Both the position numbers and the translations under genes were made by a program. From Rhynchopus sp. YZ270_cl-10 (Eukaryota > Euglenozoa > Diplonemea > Diplonemida > Diplonemidae), in the NCBI GenBank assembly GCA_964035575.1, contig OZ037926.1, positions 620,001 to 684,000 of the forward strand: a stretch of 64,000 nt of DNA, given 5' to 3'. Positions 11,009-22,248 of the stretch are shown here, piece after piece; the stretch's first letter is position 1, and every line of letters starts with the position of its first letter. Under the pieces are notes generated by a model. The model did no database searches. It was not told where the DNA came from and saw only the letters and a list, made by a program, of their open reading frames with translations.

Positions 11009-12613
11009 CTACTGTTTCGCCACCGTCGGTACATTCAACACCGCATCCTCAAAGTCGAGAACAACCCTCACTGACGCTCCGTTGTTCGCAATGGTGTAGC
11101 TCCCTTCGTGCATGCTGATCCCAAGCATCAGTTTGCTACCTTTTTTTACATCACGGCAGGCGGCATGAAAGGTTAGCGGACGCAGGGTGAAGGGGACACC
11201 TGGCGTGGCTCCTTCCCATATTGTTTGCGGACCGTGCGAGAGTAGCGCCGCTTCGTCCGACCCTTCTTGCATAGAATAGAGAAAGGCAAATAGTTGAAAA
11301 CGCGGCTCATTAGAGGTTGCGACCAAGTGTGTCAAGTTGACGTTGCCACAGACACGTGTCTCTTCTGTGAACACATCGCTCATGAAGGCAATCTCTGTTG
11401 TCCGGTTCAGCGCCGAAATGTTTAATATAATTTGCTTAAAAGGTTCTTCTGCGGCGGCTTTGTTGCTCCCATCGGTCATCTTCGTTTTGTTGGCATAAGC
11501 CAACGTCTCAGTCCCCGCCCCCTTCCCCCCTGCAACCATCCTACCAAAGGTGGCACCGCTTTGTATGCCGTACTGCACCACAGTGTACCCTTCTTCTGGT
11601 CTGCGTGGAGGCCATGAAGAGTAGTTCGCATGGGTGTAGACTGGTTGCAAAGGATCCAACGGGTCATGATGATCTGAAAGGGAGAGTTCAACTAAATCAC
11701 CATTTTCAACATCATTATGAATGCCTTTCAAAAACCGGTCAAGCCAAGCCCACAAACGCTCCCAAATCCTATTAGTCAGAAGCGGGATAAGACCTTCCCC
11801 ATCTGCTTCAGCGTGATTGCCTTGATTGAGAAAAAGCCGTTTTGGACCTTCAAGCTTTTCCCAAAGGTCGAGCTGAAAGTTAGAATGAAACAAATCATCT
11901 TGAAACTGGTTTGACATTAAAACTGCAACCTTTCTTTCGTTGATCTGCTCCAAAAACGTTATCGGAGACCGTTCCAACGCCCATTCCACTGTTTCATTGA
12001 TGTCCTTATACTCCAACAGGTTGTTCATCATTGTAAGGAATTCCTCTGAAGGACGTCCTCCCTTTTTTGCACCGTCCACTAACCCATGCGCCCAGGAGCG
12101 TGACGGGGCTTGGTTCCACCACAATGCATCCACGAAAGACGACCAACCGCTGAACGGGAACACCGCCTTGATTCGGGTGTCCGCAGCAGAGGCTATGAGG
12201 GGGATACCAGCACCATAGGACACCCCACCTGAGGCGATGCTGGTTGCGTTCACCTTATCTCCCCAATTCGCGATGGCCCAGGAGATGACCTCAGCATGGT
12301 CCTTCACATCCAAAGGGCCCGACACGGTGATGTTCCCGCCAGACGAATACCACCCGCGGGAAGTGTACTCCAAAGCGATGTAGCCACGTTCTGCCAATTC
12401 GTACCCAGGCCATAGATATTCAATGCCCGGTACTCCCCAAGAATTCCCCATAAGCACCAAAGGAAGCGGGTGGTCAATCTCTTTTGGAGCCCAAGAGTTG
12501 GCCTCCAGTTGCGTTCCATCAAAAGAGGTGATTCTGTGGAATTTAAAGTCGATATGCTCGTGTTTTGCATCCGTTAGGACGTAAAGTGTTGTGAGGTATA
12601 GTAAGGGTTTCAT
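11009..12613 (-). CDS. Secreted X-Pro dipeptidyl-peptidase (S15)/CocE-type alpha/beta hydrolase
   Basis: A single exon of 534 aa from an ATG that lies 10 nt after a C-rich tract and AG. Residues 1-16 look like a signal peptide. The alpha/beta-hydrolase core carries a nucleophile elbow GGVSYGA (S132), an acidic residue in FQDDLF (D239 or D240) and the catalytic histidine in NQGNHAEA (H267). This is the Ser-Asp-His order of the CocE/NonD and S15 families. The C-terminal 200 residues, with regular short strands, fit the jelly-roll domain of those enzymes. Several N-x-S/T sites support passage through the secretory route. Members cleave X-Pro dipeptides or esters; the sequence does not decide which. 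In transcription order it follows a small secreted protein gene. Confidence 0.85.
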   Translation of the reverse strand: MKPLLYLTTLYVLTDAKHEHIDFKFHRITSFDGTQLEANSWAPKEIDHPLPLVLMGNSWGVPGIEYLWPGYELAERGYIALEYTSRGWYSSGGNITVSGPLDVKDHAEVISWAIANWGDKVNATSIASGGVSYGAGIPLIASAADTRIKAVFPFSGWSSFVDALWWNQAPSRSWAHGLVDGAKKGGRPSEEFLTMMNNLLEYKDINETVEWALERSPITFLEQINERKVAVLMSNQFQDDLFHSNFQLDLWEKLEGPKRLFLNQGNHAEADGEGLIPLLTNRIWERLWAWLDRFLKGIHNDVENGDLVELSLSDHHDPLDPLQPVYTHANYSSWPPRRPEEGYTVVQYGIQSGATFGRMVAGGKGAGTETLAYANKTKMTDGSNKAAAEEPFKQIILNISALNRTTEIAFMSDVFTEETRVCGNVNLTHLVATSNEPRFQLFAFLYSMQEGSDEAALLSHGPQTIWEGATPGVPFTLRPLTFHAACRDVKKGSKLMLGISMHEGSYTIANNGASVRVVLDFEDAVLNVPTVAKQ

Positions 12614-12623
12614 TGTAGGATGG

Positions 12624-12660
12624 CTGTGGGTGGGTGGGTGGGTAGGTGGGGGGGTAGAGA
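12624..12660 (-). promoter_or_regulatory. Probable trans-splice acceptor of the S15/CocE gene
   Basis: The minus strand has CTACCCCCCCACCTACCC and repeated CCCA units, then CACAG with AG at 12625-12624. Only 10 nt separate it from the ATG. The very short leader is typical of spliced-leader addition sites. Inferred. Confidence 0.5.
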
Positions 12661-12953
12661 TTGGGAAGGTTGAATAAAGAGTGGGTGGTTGTGGCTTTTT
12701 TTTTGAAAAAAAGCGATGTGTATGACATCAACGGTAAAAGAAAATCAACTGTGCTGTTGGTTGCAGGGTAAGTTTAGTATAAAAAAAACAGGAAAGGAAC
12801 CCAAGACAAAGGTCGTATGGGTCGGGGGGTGAGGGTTCTCCCGGAAGGCTCTACTCTACGTGTGCATAGGCAGAGATCGGGGAGGAGGGAGGGTGTATGT
12901 CTGTTGTGCAGGTACCGCAACTTCTTCTATGGTACCGCTCTTTGTCAAGAGAC

Positions 12954-13736
12954 TTAGGTGGGGATGCCACGGAACGGACCGTCAGACGGAGAGCGCGACA
13001 CGAGTCCCTCCCACGGGCACTCAGTGCACGGTGGTGGTGGGCCGTACCTGCCCTGGCAGTTGTTGTTCTTGCATGAGGACCCGTCCCAGGTGCAGCGTCC
13101 TCCCGCAACAGGGCATGCACCAACAGTGAGGTGCTGCGTGCAGTCCACACCGTCCTTGTCAATACCAAAGGCAACAAACTCTGCGTTGGCAGGCAGCGTG
13201 AACGTCGTCGACGCACCTGGCGCAAGCTGCTTCCTAAAGCTCCCCATCGGGTGCACGAACGAGGTGCCGGGTGCGCCGGTTGTGAAGCGTGGTGCGCACT
13301 GTGTCCTCTCCCACCCAGGGGTCACTGCGAGCAGTCCTGGGAGGCCACCCTGGTACGTGCGCACACAGCTCTGCGGGCATGCGTAGAAGAACACCCATGC
13401 GTCGCACACATCAATCAGGGAAGGCTCGTTCGGGCATGAGTACGTCACCTCCGTCCCTGCAGGAAGGTCCCAGTTCGACAGTGTTGTTGGGAGCAGGCGC
13501 AGGTGTGCTGGTGGGTCCTGCAGACGTGCACCGGGCACGACTGTCGGTGCGCTGATGTCTGGCCAGGCAGGGTTGCCTGCTGAGGACAGGAACTCGAGGT
13601 GGATTGGGAGGGATGCAGAGACTCCCTGCTGCCCGACCTGCGGCGGAGGAAGCTCCACATGCACCGATCCAATTAATTCTCCGCTGCTGAGTGCCACAAG
13701 CGACGCCAACACGAGGCTCTTCTGCAGAAGCGGCAT
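12954..13736 (-). CDS. Small secreted Cys-containing protein, family unknown
   Basis: 260 aa from the ATG at 13736. I do not recognise the family. Residues 1-20 (MPLLQKSLVLASLVALSSG) are a clear signal peptide, and no other membrane segment is seen. The mature part is rich in Pro, Gly and Ser, with at least ten Cys, mostly in two clusters (about 115-145 and 215-250). The last cluster (CTWDGSSC...CQGRYGPPPPC) resembles a disulfide-bonded knob. The middle region reads like beta-sandwich protein. Third codon positions are GC-rich, as in the secreted gene at 39683-40816, which may mean strong expression. A TTG-initiated extension upstream has no support. Confidence 0.65.
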   Translation of the reverse strand: MPLLQKSLVLASLVALSSGELIGSVHVELPPPQVGQQGVSASLPIHLEFLSSAGNPAWPDISAPTVVPGARLQDPPAHLRLLPTTLSNWDLPAGTEVTYSCPNEPSLIDVCDAWVFFYACPQSCVRTYQGGLPGLLAVTPGWERTQCAPRFTTGAPGTSFVHPMGSFRKQLAPGASTTFTLPANAEFVAFGIDKDGVDCTQHLTVGACPVAGGRCTWDGSSCKNNNCQGRYGPPPPCTECPWEGLVSRSPSDGPFRGIPT

Positions 13737-14378
13737 TGTGTGAAGTGTAGAGTGTAGACGAGATGTCTGCAACGGTGTGGTGTGGCTTGGGTCATTCGCG
13801 GGTTAGTTACGTTCAACAGTAAAAGTACAAACACCGCCCTATTACTTTTTTTCTTTTTACTTTTCATGGGAGAGAAAGGGAGAGGTGGGAGACGGTGAGG
13901 AAAAAAATAATAATAATGGGCAGGTTACCTCTGATAGCTACCCTGACGTCTCGCTTGACACAACCAGTGGAAAGAGCGTTTGTTAATTTTGGGATATTTT
14001 TTTTCCCCTTTTTTCTTTTTGCTCTGTACAGATTTGGCAAACGAGGCGATGGGGGGGAGGCGAACAGAGCAACGTTACCGAGAGTTAAAAACGCAAACAA
14101 AAAAGTTTTTTGTAAGATTCACCTGAGCGTCAATTGTGCTTGGTCATCCACAAAGAAGAAAAAAAAAATGATGGTGCTCCGGGAGGGGTCGATATTGACA
14201 GGTCGCTGACACAGGAACTCTATACACACACCCCCTGATATTGACAGGTCGTTGACCGACTTCCGAAAGCACCAAATCAGGCTTCGCGCTAACTATTGGA
14301 AAAAAATCTGAAAAATCGTGTTTCGGGACCAAAAAAACGCACCTCAAATAGTTGTGCGTCAGGGGGTGAAAAAACAGT

Positions 14379-15335
14379 GTTTTGTGGCATTTCCGAGCCA
14401 ATCCCGCGTTGTGGTGGGGCATATTCGGGAAAATGGACAAAATATGAACCCATACTCTTAAACAAGGGGCATTTTCAGGTCTGAAAACCCAAATTCAGAT
14501 GAAATTGTGGTGTTTTGACTGGGAACAGGTAGTGCCGCAGGCGCACGGTACCCAACTTTTTTCGTTTTATTTTCCCCTTTTTTCTGCTTTCTTTTGATTG
14601 CACGAGCCGATTGCTCTCCACGGTGGGGTCACATGTGTGCGCAAAAACACTCTAAAGTACTCTTACTCTGAACGATGAGATTCCTCTGGTTTTAGTAAGG
14701 AACCCCCTGTTTGCAAAAAGTGCGTAAATTTCCTGTGGCTTTTTCCCGCCAAGAGGTCGTTTTGTTGCATTTCCGAACCAATCCCGGATTGTGGTGGGGG
14801 ATGTACGGAAAAATGGACAAAAATGCAGCGACTTAAAATTTGACAAAACATGAGCCCATACTCGTAAACAAGGGTTATTTTCAGGTCTGAAAACCCAACG
14901 TACTGAAGAAGCTATCGGTAACGTAGTGATGGCGGTGGGGTTTCAGTGACCACAGAGAAGAGTGAGAAAACCCAGGACGGTTATGGCCTCGGAGGGGGTG
15001 TGCCCCATGGCGTCCTAATCAATCTTTATCCGTGAGGGAGGGGGGATCATCCTCAGGGGGGATGTGGTGCCGTACTCAAAATAAAATGAACTGTACATAA
15101 GTACATCGTGTTTAAACATAAAGGAGGGTAGGAACAGGTAGCGCCGCAGGCGCACGGTACCCAACTTTTTTCTTTTTTTCTTTTCCCTCTTCTCTGCTTT
15201 CTTTTGATCGCGCGAGCCGATTGCTCTCCACGGTGGGGTCACATGTGTGTGTGAAAACACTCTAAAGTACCCTTACTATGAAATATGAGATTCTCTGGTT
15301 TTCTTAAGGAAACCCCGGTTTGCAAAAAAAAAACG
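14379..15335 (+). repeat. Two interleaved direct repeats
   Basis: Segment 14379-14505 recurs at 14758-14900 (starting TTTTGTGGCATTTCCGA versus TTTTGTTGCATTTCCGA and ending TTTTCAGGTCTGAAAACCCA in both). Segment 14524-14725 recurs at 15128-15328 (GCCGCAGGCGCACGGTACCC through CTCTCCACGGTGGGGTCACA). By eye the pairs are roughly 85-90% identical. The order X-Y-X'-Y' suggests one tandem duplication of about 380-600 bp with later change. Confidence 0.8.
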
Positions 15336-16439
15336 CACCACAAAAATATCCAAAAATCCCGGGACAAAGGACAGAAGTTAGCGCAAAGCCTGCACCAAAT
15401 GAGGTTTTTTTTTAAAATCGTGCAACCACCTCTATAAGAATAGTTATTTATGCAGGCCACCTCAACTGACCCACGTTGCAAGCCATGGATGAAAAAAAAA
15501 AAAGCACCATACAACCATAAAGAGCAGCTATCAAGACAGCTCCTACAGACGTACATACTTTCCTCTCCAAAAAAGTCAAGAAATGAAATTTTTTTTTGAG
15601 TAGGAAAAAAAAAAGAATTGTTTCAAAAAGAAGAAAACAAAATCAAATCCAAGAAACTAAGATCATCTGGACAGAAGGATGTGCTCCTCCCGCAAAAGAT
15701 GCACATATCTTAGTTATATTTTGAAGGGAAAACCAAACTAAAAAAAAAAAAAAGCAAAGTTTGTAAAATGAATCCAGCTGCTTCTGTGCTGAGTTCTTTT
15801 TTCAAAATAATGTCTTATTACATCCCTACAAAAGGCAACAACAGCACCCCCCTCCAGAATAGAAGGAAAAAGCTGTAAGATGGAATGGCTCTTCTCGTAC
15901 ACCCACCTCATGCCGAGATGCCGGCTTGCAGATGTACAGGGCGTTGTAACGCACCTCCCCTAGTGCTAACGTACATGGTAGTGTGCACAGTAAATATTTG
16001 TTTTGTTTGGTCAATTTTTTTTGTTTGTTTGTTTTTCATGGATGGCACACCCGTTACCCTGGTATTGCAAATCCCGGATCCATTACCGAGGGATTTTTTT
16101 AAAACCCCGATAATGACAACCGAAAAAACCCCGGTAATGGTTCTCCTGACGACCCCCATATTTGCGCACTTCTTGCGTACTTTGTGCATAGTAGCGCACA
16201 CTTCGTTTTTTTTGTTGGATTTCTGGGGGTGCAAGGTAATGAAAAAAAATTCAACCCTGGTAAAATTCCTGGTTGCCATACAATGATTGTTCAAAAAAAA
16301 AAATTATATACGTTGCAGAATCGTACAAGGTTTACCCGCATATTGACTTTCTATTTATCCTCGGTTTTCCAAACATTGCATTTTTACCGAGGCATAGCCG
16401 GATAGTCAGCTGACTAAATGATATTGGAAAGGGAGAAAA

Positions 16440-16506
16440 AAAAGTTGACTTGACATACAAAGCCCATACAGTGCCTTGGTGCATGACCCGCTGTACCAGG
16501 GAAGTA
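16440..16506 (+). repeat. Family F repeat, partial
   Basis: Matches the core of the longer copies at 23340 and 24868: a CTTGAAATACAA-like start, then a GTACCTTGGTACATGA-like hairpin, then CTGTACCAGGG. Only the first two thirds are kept. Confidence 0.55.
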
Positions 16507-16855
16507 AAAAAAGGAATTGAATTCCCCGTTGAGCACGCCAACAGAAAAAAAGCCGTTGTATAGCTAAGCAATGCACGGCGAAAACGGACTATGGTGGGGG
16601 GGAGAGAGAGAGGAGGTGCTGGTGAAACAAAAGAATAAATGATAATAAATTAGTTTCAAAAGACTTTCACATCAAATGAGAAAGTACACACAAAAAGGAC
16701 GTTCTGTACAGACACATCCCAATCTTTAAAAAAACACACTTGAAGTACAAGGAACTACAAGAAACTGAGGGTCGGGGTTCTACCCCGAGAGGGTACTTTG
16801 GGGGGGACTGAAAACAAAAAAAAAAAGAGAATTTTAAAACCAAAGAAAAGCTTGT

Positions 16856-16890
16856 AAGATGAATGTGTCTCTCGCACACATACATCTTTA
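16856..16890 (+). repeat. Family B hairpin repeat
   Basis: TAAGATGAATGTGTCTCTCG followed by a complementary CACACATACATCTT arm. Loop and arms match the family B consensus; plus orientation. Confidence 0.8.
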
Positions 16891-17130
16891 ACAAAAGAGG
16901 TTCAGAAGATGAAAAAAACCAAAGCCTCTCATGTTTTGGCCCACCTCTGCAAAATCAGTATCAAATCATTTCAATATACCTTCCATTCTACTGAATAGAA
17001 GGTATAATAAGAAACTTTTTTCAAAAAAAAAGGGGTGTTTAAACAGGGGATCGATTTTTTTTTTTTTTTTTGAGGACGCCTTTGGACGCTACTACATTAA
17101 GCCACGCAACGCAAAACAAAAGAAAGTGTT

Positions 17131-17228
17131 TATAAGATGAACCCTAAGCCTCTCTGGTACTTGATCTGATTAGATTACTTTAATGTTTTGAACATTGGTT
17201 ATTCATCATCATGGTGCTTAGTCACCTT
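17131..17228 (+). repeat. Family A hairpin repeat, long form
   Basis: It starts TATAAGATGAACCCTAAGCC and ends GTGCTTAGTCACCTTA, as in family A, but carries about 55 extra bases, including TGATTAGATTA, between the arms. The copy at 39252-39336 has a similar insert, so this is a recurring long variant. Confidence 0.7.
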
Positions 17229-17889
17229 ATACAACAAAAATGAGATGGTTGATGACAAAAAAACATAGGAACAGTCCACAACGAGGAAAGACCAGGCAAT
17301 TTAGGAAATAAAACCTGCTTTTTCTGCGCTCTCTTTTATTCGCATATGTTGGTAGAGAGGGGTAGGGGAGGGGGAAAGGGAGACAGGGGGAGATGGATGG
17401 AGGGAACAGGAACTATATATAGCTAACCCTAGAATTTGTTCGCCTGCCGTAAAAAGATGTTGTAGATGATGTGAACGGAACACAAAATTCACACCCCTTC
17501 TCTTGGTTCCTGACAAACACACCAACATTAGATACGAGATCAGTAAAACAACAAAAAAGGTGTTCCTGGAGTATTTCAACTTTTAAAAAGCTCAGAATAC
17601 CACAAGAGAGAGGGGGCAGGGAGAGGGGAGAGGGGAGGCGAAGAAAAAGGTGTATTCTTGTTGCTTTGTAAACACGCACACAAGCAAAAGGAGGATGTTT
17701 TTTTTGGGGGGGAATAGAGGGTTTTTAAAAAGGGGGGATGCGGCAGAACAGCATATAAAAAAAAAAGTTGAAAAGTGCAAAACGCCCTCTCCAGGACCAC
17801 CCAAGGGTGGACAGTAGGGCACTGATTCTCCAAGGGGTTGTCGAACCTCGGAGAAAGCACTTCGTTTGGAAAAAAAAAGGGGGGTTTTT

Positions 17890-19035
17890 TATATATCATA
17901 CATTCCATGGTTCTCCGTATACTTTTTCATATTTTGCACTCAGAAATGTGAGATGCATATTTTTGATCGTCCGACCCCGCAATTGAACGTTTCGAATCGG
18001 CCGGATCCAAAGAAATAAAAATCCAGAAAAAAAAATTTTTTTTCCAAAAAAAATATCGAGGTGAGCGTATTTCTGTTTTGGCTCTCGGTGAGGTGGGTGT
18101 GTGACATGTAATTTTTTCTCCCTGAAAACCAGCGGCAGTGAATTTCCGAGCTCCCCGCTTTTCACCATAAAAAAAATCGACCACTTTCGTGGAGTAGAAG
18201 TCAATTTAAAGTGGCTCCATGGGTCTTTATACAGTAACGTATAGGGATTTCAGTGCATAAAAGGGGGTCGGCTCCACCAAAAGTTGCGTGCCGTGGAGTG
18301 TGTTTCCGGGCTAAAAAAATGGTCGGAATTGAAAGATTTGTAAAAAATAAATCCAAAGAAAAAAAAATCGAAAACTTTCTTCAAAAAAAATCCAACTTAG
18401 AGATGCCACTGTGTGGTGACCCAAATAGGAGGTTTTCTTAAGGAAGTCCTTAAGAAACCTGCATAGAAACGTGAAAAAAAGGGTTGGCTCCACCAAAAGT
18501 TGCATACCGTGGAGTGTGTTTCCGGGATAAAAAATGTGTCGGAATTGAAGGATTTGTAAAAGATAAATCCAAGGAAACAAAAACCGAAAACTTTATCCAA
18601 AAAGAAATCAATTTACAAACGCCACTGTGTTGCGACCCAAAGAGGAGGTTTTCCTAAGGAAGTCCTTAAGAAACCTGCATAGAAATGTTCCCAAAGGGGG
18701 TACCACAGCCAAAAATCACCTAACCAGCCACAGAGGCATAAAAAAAATCGTGCGACCCCGGAATTGAACGTTTTCGTACCCGATCTTTCCAAATAAATAA
18801 AAATCGAAAAAAAAATCGGGGGAAAATTTTTATAAAATCCATGTGTCCACGGACAGTTCCATTTACGACTCAAGTCGTGAATTGTTGACCCCCGAAAATG
18901 GGCGGCAGTGAATTTCCGGATCGATCTGAAAAAATTCCGGGGTCGCAACATTTTTTTGGCGGATTTTTTATCACTTTAAAGTGGCTCCACAAACAGGCTT
19001 TTCTATACGGAGAACCATGGAATGTATGATATATA
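17890..19035. mobile_element. 1.15-kb element with perfect 32-bp terminal inverted repeats
   Basis: The first 32 bases (17890-17921, containing CATTCCATGGTTCTCCGTAT) are exactly repeated in inverted form at 19004-19035. Inside are two direct copies of a roughly 210-bp unit (18262-18472 and 18480-18690). Two copies of a flanking unit (about 17975-18220 and 18745-18990) share GACCCCG.AATTGAACGTTT and GGCAGTGAATTTCCG. No transposase frame is present, so it is a non-autonomous DNA element or a foldback-like structure. Target duplication is not clear because the flanks are T-rich. Confidence 0.65.
18262..18690 (+). repeat. Tandem duplication of a roughly 215-bp unit
   Basis: Both copies run from GGCTCCACCAAAAGTTGC to CCTTAAGAAACCTGCATAGA, with scattered changes and poly-A length differences. 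They lie inside the 17890-19035 element. Confidence 0.88.
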
Positions 19036-19417
19036 TTTTTTTTTAAATAGGTAGGAAAAGTAAAATTCTCCTTATTTAAAACAAAGGGCACTCCGTATAA
19101 AAAAAGGGGGGGGGGGGGGGGGGTCTTTTCAACATATGCATTCAAATTCTTATAGCATAGGTATAGGGATCAACAAAAAAAATGTTCCAAAAAAAAAAAA
19201 AATAGAAACTTAACCAGGGAAGTTCCTAAGTGGGACCGAGAACATGAAATTCTGGATTTTAGTTTTTTTTTCCTTTTTTTTTTTCCTTTTTTTCCTTAGG
19301 GGGCTTTCTTGTGGTTTCTGGTGGGTTTCACTGTAGGTGACACACCACCAGTGTGGTGAAATGGTCGAAACTCTCAAAAGCAAGAGTTTTCAGGGGGCAA
19401 GAAAAAAAAATTGACAA

Positions 19418-19585
19418 CAAAATCCTTCACTGTCCAGGGCTGTACCCCCAATTTTTTTTTTGCCTGCGGCGCCATTTTTCATTTTTTGCTCTGCAAAAAA
19501 GGGTTCGTTGGAAGCTAGATTTTTACACTGTACTCAAATTTTTTTGCCTGCGGCGCCATTTATATTATTTTTTGCTCCGCAAAAA
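19418..19585 (+). repeat. GC-core composite repeat, second copy
   Basis: Matches 1-190: CCAGG-CTGTACC, then GCCTGCGGCGCCATTT, then TTTGCTC.GCAAAAAA, then AGCTAGATTTTTACAC, then the GC core again. Each copy has two internal units. The core CGCCTGCGGCGC also occurs in the repeats near 38240 and 59085. Confidence 0.8.
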
Positions 19586-19587
19586 GA

Positions 19588-19700
19588 GAAGTGCAACGCC
19601 TCACCGTTCATCGGCGGAAGCACTGGTTCTACGGGTTATCGAACCCCAGAGAGCACTTCATTGGCATGCACGCGGTTACCGCGAGGGAGCGTGTATGCAG
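19588..19700 (+). repeat. Family H repeat, longest copy
   Basis: GCAACGCCTCACCGTTCATC, then GGCGGA, then TATCGAACCCCAGAGAGCAC, then TTCATTGGC. Shorter copies lie near 990-1040, 1382-1422, 21410-21520, 22425-22445 and 33948-33990. Part resembles a tRNA B-box (GGTTATCGAACCCC), but no full tRNA fold is evident. Confidence 0.6.
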
Positions 19701-20278
19701 GTACAAAATCACTGCCCCATCCAAATAATATTCCCAACGTCTTTGGGGATCCCCTTGCATTTTGCAGCCAAAAATGCAACTAGACCAAAGCAAAAAGTTC
19801 CGCGCGAGTGTAGCGCGCCCGGGTTTGGGACCCCTTTTTGAATTTCGAGGGGCGGTTAAAGTGGGCCCAGAATCACAGTTCTGACACTCATTTAGCATTG
19901 TGAGCAACTCACTAGTGGTCGTAACCAAAATTTGTATCAATCAAGAACTTGTCCATTTTCTCGAAATGACCCCACTACAGTGAGGGTAGAGCTCGGAAAG
20001 CCCGAAAAAGGGCAAAAAACCCCACCCAAAAAAAGGAAAAAAACGGGAACATAAATCCAGAATTTTGCTGTTTTTTCCGAGAACAAGGAACAACCCTGAA
20101 CTTAACAAACTCATCACACGATAAAACCCCATGGGGAGAGGTTGTGGTGAAACGCACCACACCTCGACCTGTTTGGTGAGGAGTGGCTCTGCAGCGCGGT
20201 TCGTCCCTGAGAACCGCAAAGTGTGTTCGAAATGCTTTGTTTCTATTTTCCACCTTCATGAGGTGACAGAAAAATTTG

Positions 20279-20311
20279 AAAGATGAACGTGCCTCTCGTG
20301 TACATTCATCT
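20279..20311 (+). repeat. Family B hairpin repeat
   Basis: AAGATGAACGTGCCTCTCGT followed by GTACATTCATCT. Arms pair; plus orientation. Confidence 0.8.
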
Positions 20312-20931
20312 GGGGGTTGGATGACCTGAGCCTCGTGCTTTGTCATACAGATAACATTAGATTCATATACTTTCAGTTCACAGAATTGAAAGTATATGAG
20401 AGAGTCAACAAAAAAGAAACACGCCAATTGGGAGCTAAACGGTGCAAACGCCCTTTTGTGGATCGTAAAAAATAAAAACTGATATCTGATTTTTAGCTAG
20501 TCTGATAAAGAAAGAAACGAAATCAGAAAAAGAATTTTTCGTTGATCGCACCGGATTTTTGTGGAGAGTGTAGGGACAAAATCAAAAAATTTTCTGTGAA
20601 TAATTTGTGTCGTGTTGTGTCGCTCTCACCAAAAATTCGGGCACATTCAGATACGTTTTCATTTCCTCCCCTACAACCTTTGCAAGGCAGTTGTTACAAA
20701 AAAAAAAAAATCACCCCAAAAAAAGAGAAAAGTTTTATAAGATGAACCTAAGCCTTTTGATCACAATTGTTATCAAAAAGAAAGGGGGAGAAGCTTTCTT
20801 GATCTCTCAATTCTGGTATCCATCTTTTAAAAAAGAAAAGAAAAGTTTGAAATATGAATACGCTGATCAGCATACTATCCGTAAAGCCCACCTTTATCAT
20901 GAAACGGTGTTTACGAACAAAGACAATTTGT

Positions 20932-20966
20932 AACATGAATGTGTCTCTCGCTCACATACATATCTA
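20932..20966 (+). repeat. Family B hairpin repeat
   Basis: Diverged copy: ACATGAATGTGTCTCTCGCT, then CACATACATATCT. Plus orientation. Confidence 0.65.
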
Positions 20967-21530
20967 AAAACAAAGTATTTGTCTTGCAGAAAAAAAAAAT
21001 GCTGTATTTGTGCACTTTGCAAAACCAGTTTCAACGTTTTTTTTTGGTTGTTTGTTTTCGGTTCTTACTAAAATAGTTTGTTTTTTTTTGTTGATTTTTT
21101 TTAATTGCTAGGCTAATCTTGCTTCTGATCTCATCTAGCTCTAATGTAGGGTCCACATTGCTCTCTCTGCCTAAGAGTGGGGTCTACCTGAAGAAAACAG
21201 AAATTGTGCAAAAAAGGTGTCAAAAAAAAAGATCGGGTCTTTTGTTTGTGCGCTCAAAGCCGGGAAAACAAAAAGGTGAAAAAATGTGTTAAACTGAAGT
21301 AAAGAAAACAAACAAGCTTCTGTTTTTTTTCAATCCGTTTTGTTTGCCCTGTAGCGCTGCCTCCATTTTAGAATTGACAACAAGTTGTTTTATCAAAAAA
21401 AAAAAAAAAATGCATCACCGTATACACTGTCCGCACACATGCTTCTCCGGCTCTCAAACCTCCCCCAGAGACCACTTCATTGGCGTGCACACGGTTTCCA
21501 CGGGGGGTGGGATAACGTGTAGAAAGCTTT

Positions 21531-21556
21531 GTAAGACGAACGTGCCTCTCTCGTAC
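21531..21556 (+). repeat. Family B hairpin repeat, truncated
   Basis: GTAAGACGAACGTGCCTCTC with the right arm mostly lost. Plus orientation. Confidence 0.55.
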
Positions 21557-21851
21557 AATACAAATACTGTACACCTACCACCACAAATACTGTCACCACG
21601 TTTGCATTTTTTAGTTCATATAGAATAACAGATAAAATTGAGAGGAGCTGGCTGTATCTCATGAACTTCGCTACGCTTCATTAATCAAGAGAGTGTGGGG
21701 ATCGAAGATGATCACATACCGTCGACCTTTGAGGACTCAGGCACAACAGAAAAAACAAAACAAAAAAAAATAACACCCCCCCAATTTAATACAAAATGCA
21801 GCTTGCATCTCGGAGGACACAGCTTGCATGACATTGCGTTTTTTTCTTTTT

Positions 21852-22110
21852 TGTAGTTTCGACAATCACCTGCCCGAGGACGGGTTCTGTACACAAAGTC
21901 GCCCGAAGGCTAATAATTTTTTTGTTGTTGAAAAACTTGGTTGCATTAGTGAGACAGACACCCAAGGATGAGCTCCACTATTTTGATAATCTGTTGATGA
22001 AATGGTGTTCGCAGTCAATGCAGACCAACCTTCACGATCCAGAACAAAATGGTGGTTATTAATGCAGGCACACCTCCAACTAACCCACGATGCCAGCCCA
22101 TCCGGATGAA
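21852..22110 (+). repeat. Repeat cluster of families E, D and G
   Basis: Family E at 21852-21912 (TTTCGACAATCACCTGCCCG to GTCGCCCGAAGGCTAA), family D at 21929-21982 (AAAACTTGGTTGCATTAGTG to GAGCTCCACTATTTT) and family G at about 22046-22110 (AATGCAGGCAC to GATGCCAGCCCATCCGGATG). All are plus-oriented. The same three families cluster again at 29875-30110. Confidence 0.8.
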
Positions 22111-22210
22111 AGCACAACAAACCCCTCCCGTCTATTAGGGGTGGGGGGGGATATACAAAAGAAGAGTTGAAACGTGATAAAACGCATCTCATCAAAGAAG
22201 AAAAAAGGGG

Positions 22211-22248
22211 TTAGATGAACCTAAGCCTCACACGCTTTGGTCACCTTG
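22211..22248 (+). repeat. Family A hairpin repeat
   Basis: TTAGATGAACCTAAGCCTCA followed by CTTTGGTCACCTTG. Plus orientation. Confidence 0.75.
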
